Origin: Acidobacteriota bacterium
GTDB lineage: Bacteria; Acidobacteriota; Terriglobia; Bryobacterales; Bryobacteraceae
DNA length: 51,858 nucleotides
NCBI GenBank assembly: GCA_018268835.1
Contig: JAFDVU010000034.1
Coordinates: 1 to 51,858 of the forward strand
Direction of reading: 5' to 3'
Shown here: in pieces, positions 1-7,802 of the stretch
Layout of the letters: every line of letters starts with the position of its first letter
How positions within the stretch are numbered: position 1 is the stretch's first letter
Translations under genes and position numbers: made by a program
The notes under the pieces: model-generated
The model's input: only the letters and a program-made list of their open reading frames with translations
Database searches by the model: none
Told to the model about the DNA's origin: nothing

Positions 1-420
1 GAAGCGCAGCGGCTCGTTGGGGATGCCGCGCAATTCGGCGGTCACGGTGTGGGTAGCGAGCGCGGTTTGTACGTACATCGCGCCCGGCTTGGACGGCGCC
101 GCCGCGGTAATGCTGCCGCCCGTCAGGAACAGGTAGCCGATGGCGCCGCTCACCTGGTCCGGCTTGACGATGGTGAGCCAGTGCTTCCACACCGTGGGGG
201 TTACTTCCGCCGGCGTGCGCCAGGTCTGCGACGTGAGATCGATGACATAGGTGGTGTAGCCCTGTCCCGGGACGGTGCGGACGAGTTCGTACTTGTACGT
301 CGCGTCGGGCTTATGGACGTAGCGGTCGAGCGCGGTTTCGGCGGCGGAGAGCGGGAGTGCCGCGGCGATGGCGAGCGCTGCGGCGACAAGGCGTAGGCGG
401 ACGGGCGTGGGACGGAGCAT
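1..420 (-). CDS. PhoPQ-activated pathogenicity-related protein (PqaA-like), N-terminal part only
   Basis: An open frame starts at ATG 420-418 and runs off the left edge of the window with no stop, so only the first 140 codons are present. The protein begins with an Arg-containing, Ala/Leu-rich export signal (about residues 1-27) and continues with ALDRYV, a VRTVPGQGY segment, SQTWRTPAEV, VWKHWLTIVKPD and ELRGIPNEPL. These segments match my memory of the PhoPQ_related family (PF10142), secreted alpha/beta-hydrolase-like proteins of unknown substrate; this is family recall, not a search. The catalytic region lies outside the window. It is divergent from the histidine leader, with about 70 bases between the starts. 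Confidence 0.75.
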   Translation of the reverse strand, partial: MLRPTPVRLRLVAAALAIAAALPLSAAETALDRYVHKPDATYKYELVRTVPGQGYTTYVIDLTSQTWRTPAEVTPTVWKHWLTIVKPDQVSGAIGYLFLTGGSITAAAPSKPGAMYVQTALATHTVTAELRGIPNEPLRF

Positions 421-458
421 CACTCGCTTAATGTACCCGAAAACGCGGCTGATGCGCG

Positions 459-486
459 CTTCCTCGCGCCCTGGATCTGGTATCAT
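459..486 (+). promoter_or_regulatory. Candidate promoter of the his leader/operon
   Basis: TATCAT at 481-486 is a reasonable -10 hexamer. The best -35-like sequence 16-17 bases upstream (around 459-464, CTTCCT) is poor. Transcription from this -10 would begin at about 493-495, at or next to the ATG of the leader peptide (495), which would make the leader message nearly leaderless. No good Shine-Dalgarno sequence precedes the leader ATG at a normal distance; GAAG at 488-491 is too close. Sequence-based guess only. Confidence 0.3.
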
Positions 487-494
487 TGAAGTTT

Positions 495-563
495 ATGGCA
501 CTGGTTCTCGTCGCACGGCACCATCACCACCACCATGCCCACGCGCGACGGGTCCTGTCCTAA
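495..563 (+). CDS. hisL: Histidine operon leader peptide (22 aa, 7 His)
   Basis: A 23-codon frame, ATG 495 to TAA 561-563, encodes a 22-residue peptide beginning MALVLVAR, followed by six consecutive His codons (residues 9-14, positions 519-536), then Ala, a seventh His (residue 16), and Ala-Arg-Arg-Val-Leu-Ser. It lies 80 bases upstream of hisI and directly before a terminator-like hairpin. This is the architecture of the enterobacterial his leader: a ribosome stalled at His codons when charged tRNA-His is scarce changes the folding of the downstream RNA. The peptide itself is not expected to have a function. The gene name is used by analogy with enterobacterial hisL; sequence outside the His run is unrelated as far as I can tell. 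Confidence 0.85.
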   Translation: MALVLVARHHHHHHAHARRVLS

Positions 564-591
564 ACACTCCGCATTCGAAACTGGAAAGGAC

Positions 592-631
592 GCCCGCCGC
601 GAGGGATCACCCGAGCCTGGCGGGCTTTTTT
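592..631 (+). terminator. his attenuator: intrinsic terminator upstream of hisI
   Basis: GCCCGCC at 592-598 pairs perfectly with GGCGGGC at 619-625, with a smaller inner GGG/CCC pairing (603-605 with 610-612), followed by six T residues at 626-631. It sits between the leader peptide stop (563) and the hisI ATG (644). An alternative pairing is visible: GGGTCC at 550-555, in the last leader codons, can pair with GGAC 588-591 plus CC 593-594 (one bulged base), which would capture the left arm of the terminator. That gives the mutually exclusive terminator/antiterminator pair expected of ribosome-mediated attenuation. The alternative fold is inference by eye. Confidence 0.8.
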
Positions 632-643
632 ATTGCTGAAGCG

Positions 644-1024
644 ATGAATCTCGATTTCGCCAAATCCGACGGACTGGTCACGGCGGTGATTCAGGACCAC
701 CTTAGCGGCCGCGTCCTCATGGTGGGCTACATGAACGAAGAGGCCTTCCAAAAGACCGTGGAGACGGGCTTCGCCACCTTCTATAGCCGCTCGCGCAGGA
801 AGCTCTGGCTCAAGGGGGAAAGCTCCGGGCACCGCCTGGTGGTCAAGGAGATCTCCACCGATTGCGACCTCGACGCCGTGCTTGTCAAGGTGGAGGCGAT
901 TGGACCGGGCGTGTGCCACGAAGGCTACGAGAGTTGCTTCTTCCGCCGCCTGGAAGACGGCCGGTGGCAGGTTTCCGAAGCGCGCACCTACGATCCCAAC
1001 GCGGTCTACGGAGGCAAACAGTGA
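644..1024 (+). CDS. hisI: Phosphoribosyl-AMP cyclohydrolase
   Basis: Opens the purine ring of PR-AMP, the third step of histidine biosynthesis. The 126-residue product is a monofunctional His[15 protein letters not shown] and [14 protein letters not shown] near the N-terminus, and the metal-site cysteines in [16 protein letters not shown] and ESCFFRR. There is no fused HisE pyrophosphohydrolase domain, and no hisE occurs elsewhere in the window. ATG 644 was chosen because the conserved region starts there ([11 protein letters not shown]) and it follows the attenuator directly; the frame is open further upstream but without similarity. The stop overlaps the GTG of hisG (1021-1024). Confidence 0.95.
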   Translation: MNLDFAKSDGLVTAVIQDHLSGRVLMVGYMNEEAFQKTVETGFATFYSRSRRKLWLKGESSGHRLVVKEISTDCDLDAVLVKVEAIGPGVCHEGYESCFFRRLEDGRWQVSEARTYDPNAVYGGKQ

Positions 1025-1890
1025 AACTCAAGCTCGGCATTCCCAAGGGTAGCCTGGAGAACGCGACCATCGATCTGTTCCGCCGCGCCGGTTTTCAGAT
1101 CACCACCAGCAGCCGCTCGTATTTTCCCGGCATCGACGATCCCGAGATCGAATGCATGCTGATCCGCGCGCAGGAGATGGCGCGTTACGTGGAGGACGGC
1201 ATCCTGGATGCCGGACTGACCGGACGCGACTGGATCGAGGAAAACGAAGCCTCGATCGTGGCTGTGGCGGACCTGATCTACGCCAAGCAGAGCTTCGGCA
1301 AGGTGCGCTGGGTGCTGGCGGTGCCGGAGGCGTCCAACTTCCGCACCGTGCACGATCTGGAGGGCCGGATCATCGCGACCGAACTGGTGGCGACGACCAG
1401 GCGATATCTCGCTAAGCACGGTGTGAACGCGAAGGTGGAGTTCAGTTGGGGCGCGACCGAAGTCAAGCCGCCGGTGCTGGCCGACGCCATCGTGGAAGTC
1501 ACCGAGACCGGATCCAGCCTGCGCGCCAACAAGCTCAAGATCATCGACACGGTGCTCGAATCCAACACACAGTTGATCGCCAACCACCAGGCGTGGGGCG
1601 ATCCGGAGAAGCGCCGCAAGCTGGAAGACATCCGTATGCTGCTTGAAGGCGCCATCAACGCGCTCGGCAAGGTGGGGCTCATGCTCAACGTGCACAAGAG
1701 CCAGTTGGAGGCCGTGCTGAATGTGCTGCCGGCGCTCAAGCGTCCGACGATTTCACATCTGAGCGACGAAGAGTGGCTGGCGGTGAATACGATTCTCGAT
1801 GAGTCCACCGTGCGGGACATCATCCCCAGGCTGAAGCAGGCGGGCGGCCAGGGCATTGTGGAATACCCGCTGAATAAGATCGTCCTGTGA
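1021..1890 (+). CDS. hisG: ATP phosphoribosyltransferase, long form
   Basis: First committed step of histidine synthesis (ATP + PRPP to PR-ATP). At 289 residues it is the long, HisZ-independent form: a two-lobed catalytic part (LGIPKGSLE at the start, [19 protein letters not shown]-like [24 protein letters not shown]) plus a C-terminal ACT-like regulatory domain of about 75 residues ending [14 protein letters not shown]. The long form is normally feedback-inhibited by histidine through that domain (family knowledge). Start is GTG 1021, overlapping the hisI stop; the stop overlaps the hisD GTG at 1887. Confidence 0.95.
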   Translation: MKLKLGIPKGSLENATIDLFRRAGFQITTSSRSYFPGIDDPEIECMLIRAQEMARYVEDGILDAGLTGRDWIEENEASIVAVADLIYAKQSFGKVRWVLAVPEASNFRTVHDLEGRIIATELVATTRRYLAKHGVNAKVEFSWGATEVKPPVLADAIVEVTETGSSLRANKLKIIDTVLESNTQLIANHQAWGDPEKRRKLEDIRMLLEGAINALGKVGLMLNVHKSQLEAVLNVLPALKRPTISHLSDEEWLAVNTILDESTVRDIIPRLKQAGGQGIVEYPLNKIVL

Positions 1891-3146
1891 TCCGAATCCT
1901 GGCAAGTAAAGACGTGGGCCGCCTGCTGGCGCGCAAGGCCGCGCGGCTGAGCGAAGCCGAAGCCACCGTGCGCCCCATTCTGGATGCGGTGCGCGCGCGC
2001 GGCGATCGCGCGCTGATGGAGTACGCCCGGCAGTTCGACGGGCTGGAGCGCAAGAGCGTGCGGGTGCCTGAAAAGGAACTCGCCGCCGCGCGGGTGAGCG
2101 ATGGGTTCCGCGCCGCGGTGGAGACCGCCGCCGCCAACATCCGCGCCTACGCCGCGCGGCAGATGCCGAAGGAGTGGAGCGCGCAGATCCGCCCCGGGAT
2201 TACGCTCGGCCAGATCGTGCGGCCGCTCGATACCGTGGCCGCATATATTCCGGCGGGACGCTATCCGTTGCCCTCCACCGTGATGATGACGGTGATCCCG
2301 GCGCAGGTGGCTGGTGTGCCCAATGTGTGCGTGGCTTCGCCGCGCGCCGTGCCCGAGGTCTTCGCCACCGCGCACCTGCTGGGCGTGAAGAACGTGTTCC
2401 AGATGGGCGGCGCGCAGGCCATCGCGGCGTTTGCGTTCGGCACGAAAACGGTGCCGCGGGCGGACCGGATCGTGGGTCCGGGCAATATTTATGTCGCCGC
2501 GGCGAAGAAGTTGCTGGCGGGCGAGGTGGGGATCGACTTCATCGCCGGCCCGACCGAGATCCTGATCATCGCGAACGACTCTGATCCGCGCCATCTCGCG
2601 GCGGACATGCTGGCGCAGGCGGAACACGATCTGGATGCGTCGGCGATCCTGTTGACGCCGTCGAAGCGGCTGGCATCCGCGGTGGCGAAGGAACTGGAAC
2701 GGCAGCTTGCGGTGCTCCCGACCGCGCGAGTCGCGGCGAAATCGATCGCGAAGAATTCGGCCATCGTGCTGGTGCGCTCGCTCGAGGAGGCGGTGGAGAT
2801 TTCGAACCGCTTCGCGCCGGAGCACCTGAGCATCCCCGATGCGTCCCTGCTCGACCGCGTACGGCACGCGGGCAGCGTCTTCGTGGGGCCGTTCAGTCCG
2901 GAAGCGGCGGGCGATTACGCCTCCGGACCGAATCACGTGCTGCCCACGAGCGGCGCGGCGCGTCAGAGGGGCGGACTCTCGGTGATGGATTACGTGAAGC
3001 TGATTTCCGTGCAGGAGCTTTCGGCCGCGGCGTTGGGGAAACTGGCTCCCGCGATCGCGACGCTGGCGCGCGCCGAGGGTCTGGAGGCTCACGCGCGCAG
3101 CGTGGAAGTGCGCGTCGGGCGGCCCGCCGCGGGGAGGCGCGCATGA
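1887..3146 (+). CDS. hisD: Histidinol dehydrogenase
   Basis: NAD-dependent two-step oxidation of histidinol to histidine, the last step of the pathway. The 419-residue product has family hallmarks: [49 protein letters not shown], the metal-binding [10 protein letters not shown], the catalytic Glu-His in [31 protein letters not shown] near the C-terminus. Starts with GTG 1887 in a four-base GTGA overlap with hisG. Normal length for the family; no damage seen. Its 3' end overlaps the hisC ATG (ATGA, 3143-3146), so translation is probably coupled. Confidence 0.96.
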   Translation: MIRILASKDVGRLLARKAARLSEAEATVRPILDAVRARGDRALMEYARQFDGLERKSVRVPEKELAAARVSDGFRAAVETAAANIRAYAARQMPKEWSAQIRPGITLGQIVRPLDTVAAYIPAGRYPLPSTVMMTVIPAQVAGVPNVCVASPRAVPEVFATAHLLGVKNVFQMGGAQAIAAFAFGTKTVPRADRIVGPGNIYVAAAKKLLAGEVGIDFIAGPTEILIIANDSDPRHLAADMLAQAEHDLDASAILLTPSKRLASAVAKELERQLAVLPTARVAAKSIAKNSAIVLVRSLEEAVEISNRFAPEHLSIPDASLLDRVRHAGSVFVGPFSPEAAGDYASGPNHVLPTSGAARQRGGLSVMDYVKLISVQELSAAALGKLAPAIATLARAEGLEAHARSVEVRVGRPAAGRRA

Positions 3147-4216
3147 CCAGGCTGCCCAAAGGCGCGATCCGGCCGCGGCCGGCAGTGGTGGCGATGGCGC
3201 CTTATCATCCGCCGACGGCGGGGCGCGCCGGCAAACTGCGGCTCGATTTCAACGAGAACACCGTGGGCTGTTCGCCGCGCGTGATCGAAGCCTTGACGCG
3301 GCAGGTGAACGCGGCCGATCTCGCGGTGTATCCCGAGTATGGCGACGCGCGCGCCGCCGTGGCACGCCATTTTCAGGTGACGCCGGAGCACTTCGTGTTC
3401 ACCAACGGCACCGATGAAGCCATCCAGGTGTTCGTCAACACCTACGTGGACGACGGGCAGGAGGTGATCGTGCTGCGTCCCGCGTACGCCATGTATCGCT
3501 TCTATGCGGAGGTGGCCGGAGCGAAGATTGTGGACATCCCGTACCCGCAGCCGGAACTGGAGTTCCCGCTGCAAGCCGTGCTGGACGCGATCACGCCGGA
3601 GACACGGGCGATCCTGATCTCGAATCCGAACAATCCGACCGGCACCGGGATCTCGCTGAACGCGATCGAGCGCATCCTGTCGCGCGCGAAGAAGGCGGCG
3701 GTGCTGATCGACGAGGCCTACTACGAATTCAGCGGCGTGACCGCGCTCGGCGAGATCGATCGCGTGCCGAACCTCTTCGTCTCGCGCACGTTTTCCAAGG
3801 TCTTCGGCATGGCCGGACTGCGGCTGGGCTGCCTCTTCAGCCATCCGGCGAACATCGAGTATCTGCACAAGGCGCAATCGCCCTACAGCGTGAACTCGCT
3901 GGCCGTGCTGGCGGCGCGGGCCGCCGTGGAAGACACGGACTACATCCGGAATTATGTAACTGAGGTGCTGGCCGCGCGCGAGATGCTCTGCGTGGGGTTG
4001 GAGCAGCTCGGGATCACCTACGTTCCGAGTTCGGCGAACTTCGTCCTGGGGCGCTTCGGCAATCGCGCCATCGAAGTGCGCGACCGGCTACGCGACCAGG
4101 CCATCCTGGTCCGCGACCGCAGTTATGAAGCCGCCGGCTGCGTGCGGATCACGGTGGGCACGCGCGAACAGACGCGGCGCCTGCTGGCCGCTCTCGAGGA
4201 GATCTGGAATTCATGA
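3143..4216 (+). CDS. hisC: Histidinol-phosphate aminotransferase
   Basis: PLP-dependent aminotransferase (fold type I) converting imidazole acetol phosphate and glutamate to histidinol phosphate. 357 residues. Visible motifs: LDFNENTVGCSP at about residue 34, TNGTDEAIQ around 88, SNPNNPTG at 160-167, IDEAYYEF around 189, and the Schiff-base lysine in SRTFSKVFGMAGLRLG (Lys219). The operon position supports HisC rather than a general aromatic aminotransferase. Begins at ATG 3143 (overlap with hisD) and ends at 4216, overlapping the following HAD gene ATG at 4213. Confidence 0.95.
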   Translation: MTRLPKGAIRPRPAVVAMAPYHPPTAGRAGKLRLDFNENTVGCSPRVIEALTRQVNAADLAVYPEYGDARAAVARHFQVTPEHFVFTNGTDEAIQVFVNTYVDDGQEVIVLRPAYAMYRFYAEVAGAKIVDIPYPQPELEFPLQAVLDAITPETRAILISNPNNPTGTGISLNAIERILSRAKKAAVLIDEAYYEFSGVTALGEIDRVPNLFVSRTFSKVFGMAGLRLGCLFSHPANIEYLHKAQSPYSVNSLAVLAARAAVEDTDYIRNYVTEVLAAREMLCVGLEQLGITYVPSSANFVLGRFGNRAIEVRDRLRDQAILVRDRSYEAAGCVRITVGTREQTRRLLAALEEIWNS

Positions 4217-4881
4217 GCAAGCCGCTGCTGGTATTCGATATGGATGGCGTGCTGGTGGACGTCACCGAAAGCTACCGCGAGACCATCGCGCGCACCGTGG
4301 AGCACTTCACGGGCGCCCGTCCCACCAACGAGCAGATTCAGGAACTGAAGAACCAGGGCGGATTCAACGACGATTGGATTCTCTCGCACCATATGGTGAG
4401 GGCGGCGGGCCGCGAGGTCGAGTTCGAAACCGTCAAGGCGCATTTCCAGGCGCTGTTCATGGGCGCGGACGGCGAAGAGGGCCTCATCATGCGCGAGCAA
4501 TGGGTGGCTCAACCCGGACTCTTCGAACGCCTCGGCGAGCAGTACCGCTTCGCCGTTTTCACCGGGCGGCCGCAGGCCGAGGCGCGGCTCACCCTGAACC
4601 GCTTTGCCCCGGAACTCACGTTCGAGCCGGTGATCGGGATGTACGACGTGGCGAACCACAAGCCAGCGCCCGACGGGCTGATCGCGGCGGGAGAGGCGGC
4701 GTTCTACATCGGCGATTCCGTTGACGACGCGCGCAGCGCGCGTGCGGCGAAGGTGCCGTTCATCGGCATTGCGGCGCCGTCCAACCCGCGTTATATCGAT
4801 CTGATCTTTCTGTTTCACGAGATCGGCGCGTACGCGATCATCGACGACATCAACTACCTGGAAGAGGTCCTGCCCTCATGA
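4213..4881 (+). CDS. HAD-superfamily phosphatase, probable histidinol-phosphatase
   Basis: A 222-residue haloacid dehalogenase-like hydrolase with motif [10 protein letters not shown] (nucleophile Asp9, Asp11), motif II Thr in FTGRPQ, the Lys of NHKPAPDG and motif [14 protein letters not shown]. It resembles a HAD subfamily IA group (TIGR01548-type) that I recall beside or fused to histidine genes in other lineages. hisB downstream is monofunctional and no HisN/HisJ-type phosphatase is present, so this gene, sandwiched with ATGA overlaps between hisC and hisB, is the natural candidate for dephosphorylating histidinol phosphate. HAD class is certain; the substrate is inferred from context. Confidence 0.8.
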   Translation: MSKPLLVFDMDGVLVDVTESYRETIARTVEHFTGARPTNEQIQELKNQGGFNDDWILSHHMVRAAGREVEFETVKAHFQALFMGADGEEGLIMREQWVAQPGLFERLGEQYRFAVFTGRPQAEARLTLNRFAPELTFEPVIGMYDVANHKPAPDGLIAAGEAAFYIGDSVDDARSARAAKVPFIGIAAPSNPRYIDLIFLFHEIGAYAIIDDINYLEEVLPS

Positions 4882-5465
4882 GAAGCGCGAAACTCGAGCG
4901 CAACACGAAGGAGACCCGCATCCGCGGGGCGATCAAAATCGAAGGCCGCGGGCGCTACGATATCCGCACCGGAATCCGGTTCTTCGATCACATGTTGGAG
5001 CTGTTCACCAGGCATGGCGGCTTCGATCTCATGCTGCACGCCGACGGCGACCTGGACGTGGACCAGCACCATACGGTGGAAGACGTGGGGATCGTGCTCG
5101 GGCAGTTGTTCGCGCAGGCCCTGGGCGACCGCAAGGGGATCAATCGCGCGGGCTACTTCGTGCTGCCCATGGACGAGACGCTGGCGGTAGTCGCGGTGGA
5201 CCTGGGCGGACGTCCCGCGCTGGTGTACAAGGACCTGGTCAAGGTCCGGCTGGTGGGCGATTTGCAGACGGAACTGGTCGAGGACTTCTTCGGCGGCTTC
5301 GTCAATCACGCCGGCGCCAACCTTCACGCGAAGGTGCTGTACGGCCGCTCGAACCACCACAAGATCGAAGCCGTGTTCAAGTGTTTCGCGCGCGCGATGA
5401 AGTACGCCTGCTCCCGGGATGCGCGGTTGAAGGACCAGTTGCCGTCCACCAAGGGCCTGTTATGA
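4878..5465 (+). CDS. hisB: Imidazoleglycerol-phosphate dehydratase
   Basis: Dehydrates IGP to imidazole acetol phosphate. 195 residues, the size of a monofunctional HisB without the N-terminal phosphatase of the E. coli protein. Mn-binding histidine clusters are visible: [31 protein letters not shown], and the second-half counterparts [33 protein letters not shown]. Starts at ATG 4878 (ATGA overlap with the HAD gene) and its stop overlaps the hisH ATG at 5462. Confidence 0.95.
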   Translation: MRSAKLERNTKETRIRGAIKIEGRGRYDIRTGIRFFDHMLELFTRHGGFDLMLHADGDLDVDQHHTVEDVGIVLGQLFAQALGDRKGINRAGYFVLPMDETLAVVAVDLGGRPALVYKDLVKVRLVGDLQTELVEDFFGGFVNHAGANLHAKVLYGRSNHHKIEAVFKCFARAMKYACSRDARLKDQLPSTKGLL

Positions 5466-6061
5466 TCGCGATCTTCGATTACGGAGCGGGCAACCTGCGC
5501 AGCGTGCAGAACACGTTGGACGAGATCGGCTGCCCGTACACCCTGGTGCGCGACGCGGCCGGACTGCGCGCGGCGGGGCGGATCGTGCTCCCCGGCGTGG
5601 GGCACTTCGGCCAGATGATCCGCGCGCTGGACGAGTTGGGCGTGCGCGAAACGCTGGTGGAGCGGATCCGCGCGGGCGTGCCGTTCCTCGGCATCTGCCT
5701 CGGGATGCAAGCCCTGTTTGAGACCAGCGAAGAAGCTCCCGAAGTGCGCGGACTCGGCATCTTCCCGGGCGCCGTGGTACGTTTCGACGCCGATGCGCGC
5801 GTTCCCCACATGGGCTGGAACGAACTCGTACCGCGGCCGGATTCGAAGCTGATCCGCGACCTGCCCGCGCGGCCGTTCGTGTACTTCGCGCACTCCTACT
5901 ACGTGCCGCGGAACCCGATGGCCAGCGCGACGTGCACGTACGGGCCCACCTTTACCGCGGCGCTGGAATCGGCGAACATTTGCGGCGTGCAGTTTCACCC
6001 CGAAAAATCAGGCGTCGTGGGGCTCGCCATCGTGCGCAATTTCCTGGAGGGCGCGTGTTAG
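5462..6061 (+). CDS. hisH: Imidazole glycerol phosphate synthase, glutaminase subunit
   Basis: Class I glutamine amidotransferase that feeds ammonia to HisF. 199 residues; starts [15 protein letters not shown], has the catalytic Cys in [11 protein letters not shown] (Cys79) and the His-Glu pair in VQFHPEKSG (His179, Glu181). The frame is open further upstream, but ATG 5462 is the family start and gives the ATGA overlap with hisB. Works as a heterodimer with HisF, encoded directly downstream. Confidence 0.96.
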   Translation: MIAIFDYGAGNLRSVQNTLDEIGCPYTLVRDAAGLRAAGRIVLPGVGHFGQMIRALDELGVRETLVERIRAGVPFLGICLGMQALFETSEEAPEVRGLGIFPGAVVRFDADARVPHMGWNELVPRPDSKLIRDLPARPFVYFAHSYYVPRNPMASATCTYGPTFTAALESANICGVQFHPEKSGVVGLAIVRNFLEGAC

Positions 6062-6819
6062 CCAAACGCATCATCCCCTGTCTCGACGTCACCGGCGGGC
6101 GCGTCGTCAAGGGCGTCAATTTCGTCAACCTGCGCGATGCGGGCGATCCCGTGGAACTTGCCGGCCGCTACAACCGCGATGGCGCGGACGAACTGGTGTT
6201 CCTGGATATCACCGCATCCAGCGACGCCCGCGAAATCATGGCGGGAGTGGTGGCGCGCACCGCGCGCAAGGTCTTTATCCCCTTGGCCGTGGGCGGAGGC
6301 ATTCGCAGCGTGGCCGACGCGCGCCGCATCCTGCTTTCGGGCGCGGACAAGGTGAGCGTGAACACCGCGGCGGTGCGGCGTCCGGAACTGATCACGGAAC
6401 TCTCGCGCGAGTTCGGAGCGCAGGCCGTCGTCCTGGCGATCGACGCGCGGCGGCGCGCTCCCGGTGAGTGGAATGTCGTTACGCGCGGCGGGCGCGACGA
6501 TGAAGGGATCGACGCGGTCGAGTGGGCGGCGCGCGGGGAAGCGCTCGGCGCCGGCGAGATCCTGCTGACCTCGATGGACACCGACGGTGTGCAGGACGGC
6601 TTCGATTGCGCGCTGACCGGCGCGGTCTCCCGCGCGACGCGAATCCCGGTGATCGCCAGCGGCGGGGCAGGGAAGCCCGAGCACTTCGTGCGCGTCCTTA
6701 CCGACGGTTGCGCGGACGCGGCGCTGGCCGCCAGTATCTTTCACTACGGAACCTACACGGTGAATCAACTCAAGGAAGAGCTTGCTAAACGCGGCATCCC
6801 GGTGCGGGTGGCGGCATGA
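6055..6819 (+). CDS. hisF: Imidazole glycerol phosphate synthase, cyclase subunit
   Basis: TIM-barrel cyclase producing IGP and AICAR from PRFAR and ammonia. Start GTG 6055 gives a 254-residue protein beginning with [11 protein letters not shown] after the initiator, overlapping hisH by seven bases. Catalytic Asp11 (PCLDV) and the second Asp in VLAIDARR are present; phosphate-binding loops VGGGIRS and [12 protein letters not shown] are intact. It precedes hisA here, the reverse of the common hisA-hisF order. The stop overlaps the hisA ATG (6816-6819). Confidence 0.95.
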   Translation: MLAKRIIPCLDVTGGRVVKGVNFVNLRDAGDPVELAGRYNRDGADELVFLDITASSDAREIMAGVVARTARKVFIPLAVGGGIRSVADARRILLSGADKVSVNTAAVRRPELITELSREFGAQAVVLAIDARRRAPGEWNVVTRGGRDDEGIDAVEWAARGEALGAGEILLTSMDTDGVQDGFDCALTGAVSRATRIPVIASGGAGKPEHFVRVLTDGCADAALAASIFHYGTYTVNQLKEELAKRGIPVRVAA

Positions 6820-7511
6820 TCGTACCCTGCATCGATCTCATGGATGGCAAGGTCGTCCAACTGGTTCAGGGGCGCGAGAAGGCGCTCGAAGTGGAGAGCC
6901 CGGATGAGATGATCGCGAAGTTCGCGGCGTTCCCGGAGATCCAGGTGATCGACCTTGACGCCGCGCTCGGACGCGGATCGAACGATGGCCTGGTGCGGCA
7001 CATCGCCGCGCGCGCGGCGACGCGCGTGGGCGGGGGCGTGCGCGGTGTGGATCGCGCGCGGGCGCTGGTGGAGCAGGGCGCGCGCAAGGTGATCGTCGGC
7101 ACCAGCGCGTTCACCAGGACCGGCATCAATGAGCCGCTGCTCGCGGCGCTGGTCGAGGCGGTGGGGCGCGAGCGCCTCGTAATCGCGCTCGATTCCAAGG
7201 GCGGGCGCATCGTCATCAAGGGCTGGCAGGAGGCGACCGCGTTCACCGCCGAGGAGATGCTGCGGTCGCTGGAACCGTATTGCTCCGGCTTCCTCTGCAC
7301 GTACGTGGACAAGGAAGGCATGATGCAGGGTACGGACCTCGAATGGTTCCGCCGCCTGCGCGCGGCCACGGCGCACGAAATCACCGCCGCCGGCGGCATC
7401 ACGACCATGGAAGACGTGCGCGCGCTGCTGGCGATGAACGTTCGCGCGGCCCTGGGAATGGCGATCTATACGGGGCGGTTGTCGCTGGCGGAACTGGCGA
7501 AGCTAATATAG
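6816..7511 (+). CDS. hisA: ProFAR isomerase
   Basis: Amadori isomerisation of ProFAR to PRFAR in histidine synthesis. 231-residue TIM barrel starting [19 protein letters not shown] (catalytic Asp7), with [28 protein letters not shown] (second catalytic Asp) and [12 protein letters not shown]. It is last in the operon, so all genes from hisI to hisA can be one transcript. Just beyond the stop lies a duplicated piece of the 3' end of proS and a palindromic repeat. Confidence 0.93.
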   Translation: MIVPCIDLMDGKVVQLVQGREKALEVESPDEMIAKFAAFPEIQVIDLDAALGRGSNDGLVRHIAARAATRVGGGVRGVDRARALVEQGARKVIVGTSAFTRTGINEPLLAALVEAVGRERLVIALDSKGGRIVIKGWQEATAFTAEEMLRSLEPYCSGFLCTYVDKEGMMQGTDLEWFRRLRAATAHEITAAGGITTMEDVRALLAMNVRAALGMAIYTGRLSLAELAKLI

Positions 7512-7529
7512 CGGTACCGTCGGCATCCG

Positions 7530-7620
7530 TACGCTTTGGCGATGACGGCACGGCGATCCACGGTTTCGCCGGTGAGGATGCACTTGCCGGGACCGTCGTA
7601 TTCGTCCACCAGCGGGATGT
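7530..7620 (-). pseudogene. Duplicated 3'-terminal fragment of proS
   Basis: These 91 bases match 7807-7897, the last codons of proS, with three mismatches by eye. The encoded stretch reads [27 protein letters not shown] on the minus strand (differences Ile/Leu and His/Arg), but the stop codon is lost and the frame runs into antisense hisA. It is a gene scrap and not expected to be functional. It lies in the hisA/proS convergent gap. Confidence 0.85.
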
Positions 7621-7624
7621 AGTG

Positions 7625-7655
7625 GTAGCGTCGGCCTCCGGCCGACCTTTGGATC
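7625..7655. repeat. Palindromic intergenic repeat, copy 1
   Basis: A 31-base element beginning GTAGCG and containing the inverted pair GTCGGCC/GGCCGAC around a TCC loop, followed by CTTTGGATC. A near copy (28 of 31 by eye) is at 35239-35269, also between convergent genes. It could act as a bidirectional terminator or be a REP-type element. Confidence 0.6.
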
Positions 7656-7802
7656 GAACCGGAATCTTCGCCGGCACACCCCAAACGCACGGGTTTTCGA
7701 CTCCTGCAAAAGCCGTTCGGAGCCGCCTGCGAAATTGGCATCATTCCGGCCTGGCGAGTCCATCGCGCCTGGCGCGAATGCGGGCCGGAGGGCCTGCGCA
7801 AC
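7656..7802. other. Remainder of the hisA/proS gap, nothing recognised
   Basis: Between the palindromic repeat and the proS stop there is no convincing gene. The segment reads through in more than one frame without similarity to anything I know. It is probably debris from the same rearrangement that duplicated the proS end. Confidence 0.5.

Noticed and set aside
519..542. His-codon run as an artificial affinity tag or vector sequence
   Set aside because: The codons mix CAC and CAT, lie in a natural leader context with a matching terminator, and are directly upstream of the his operon.
1278..3092. Long open frame (604 codons) on the minus strand opposite hisG/hisD
   Set aside because: It is antisense to well-conserved genes, rich in Arg/His as expected of GC-rich shadow frames, and resembles no family.
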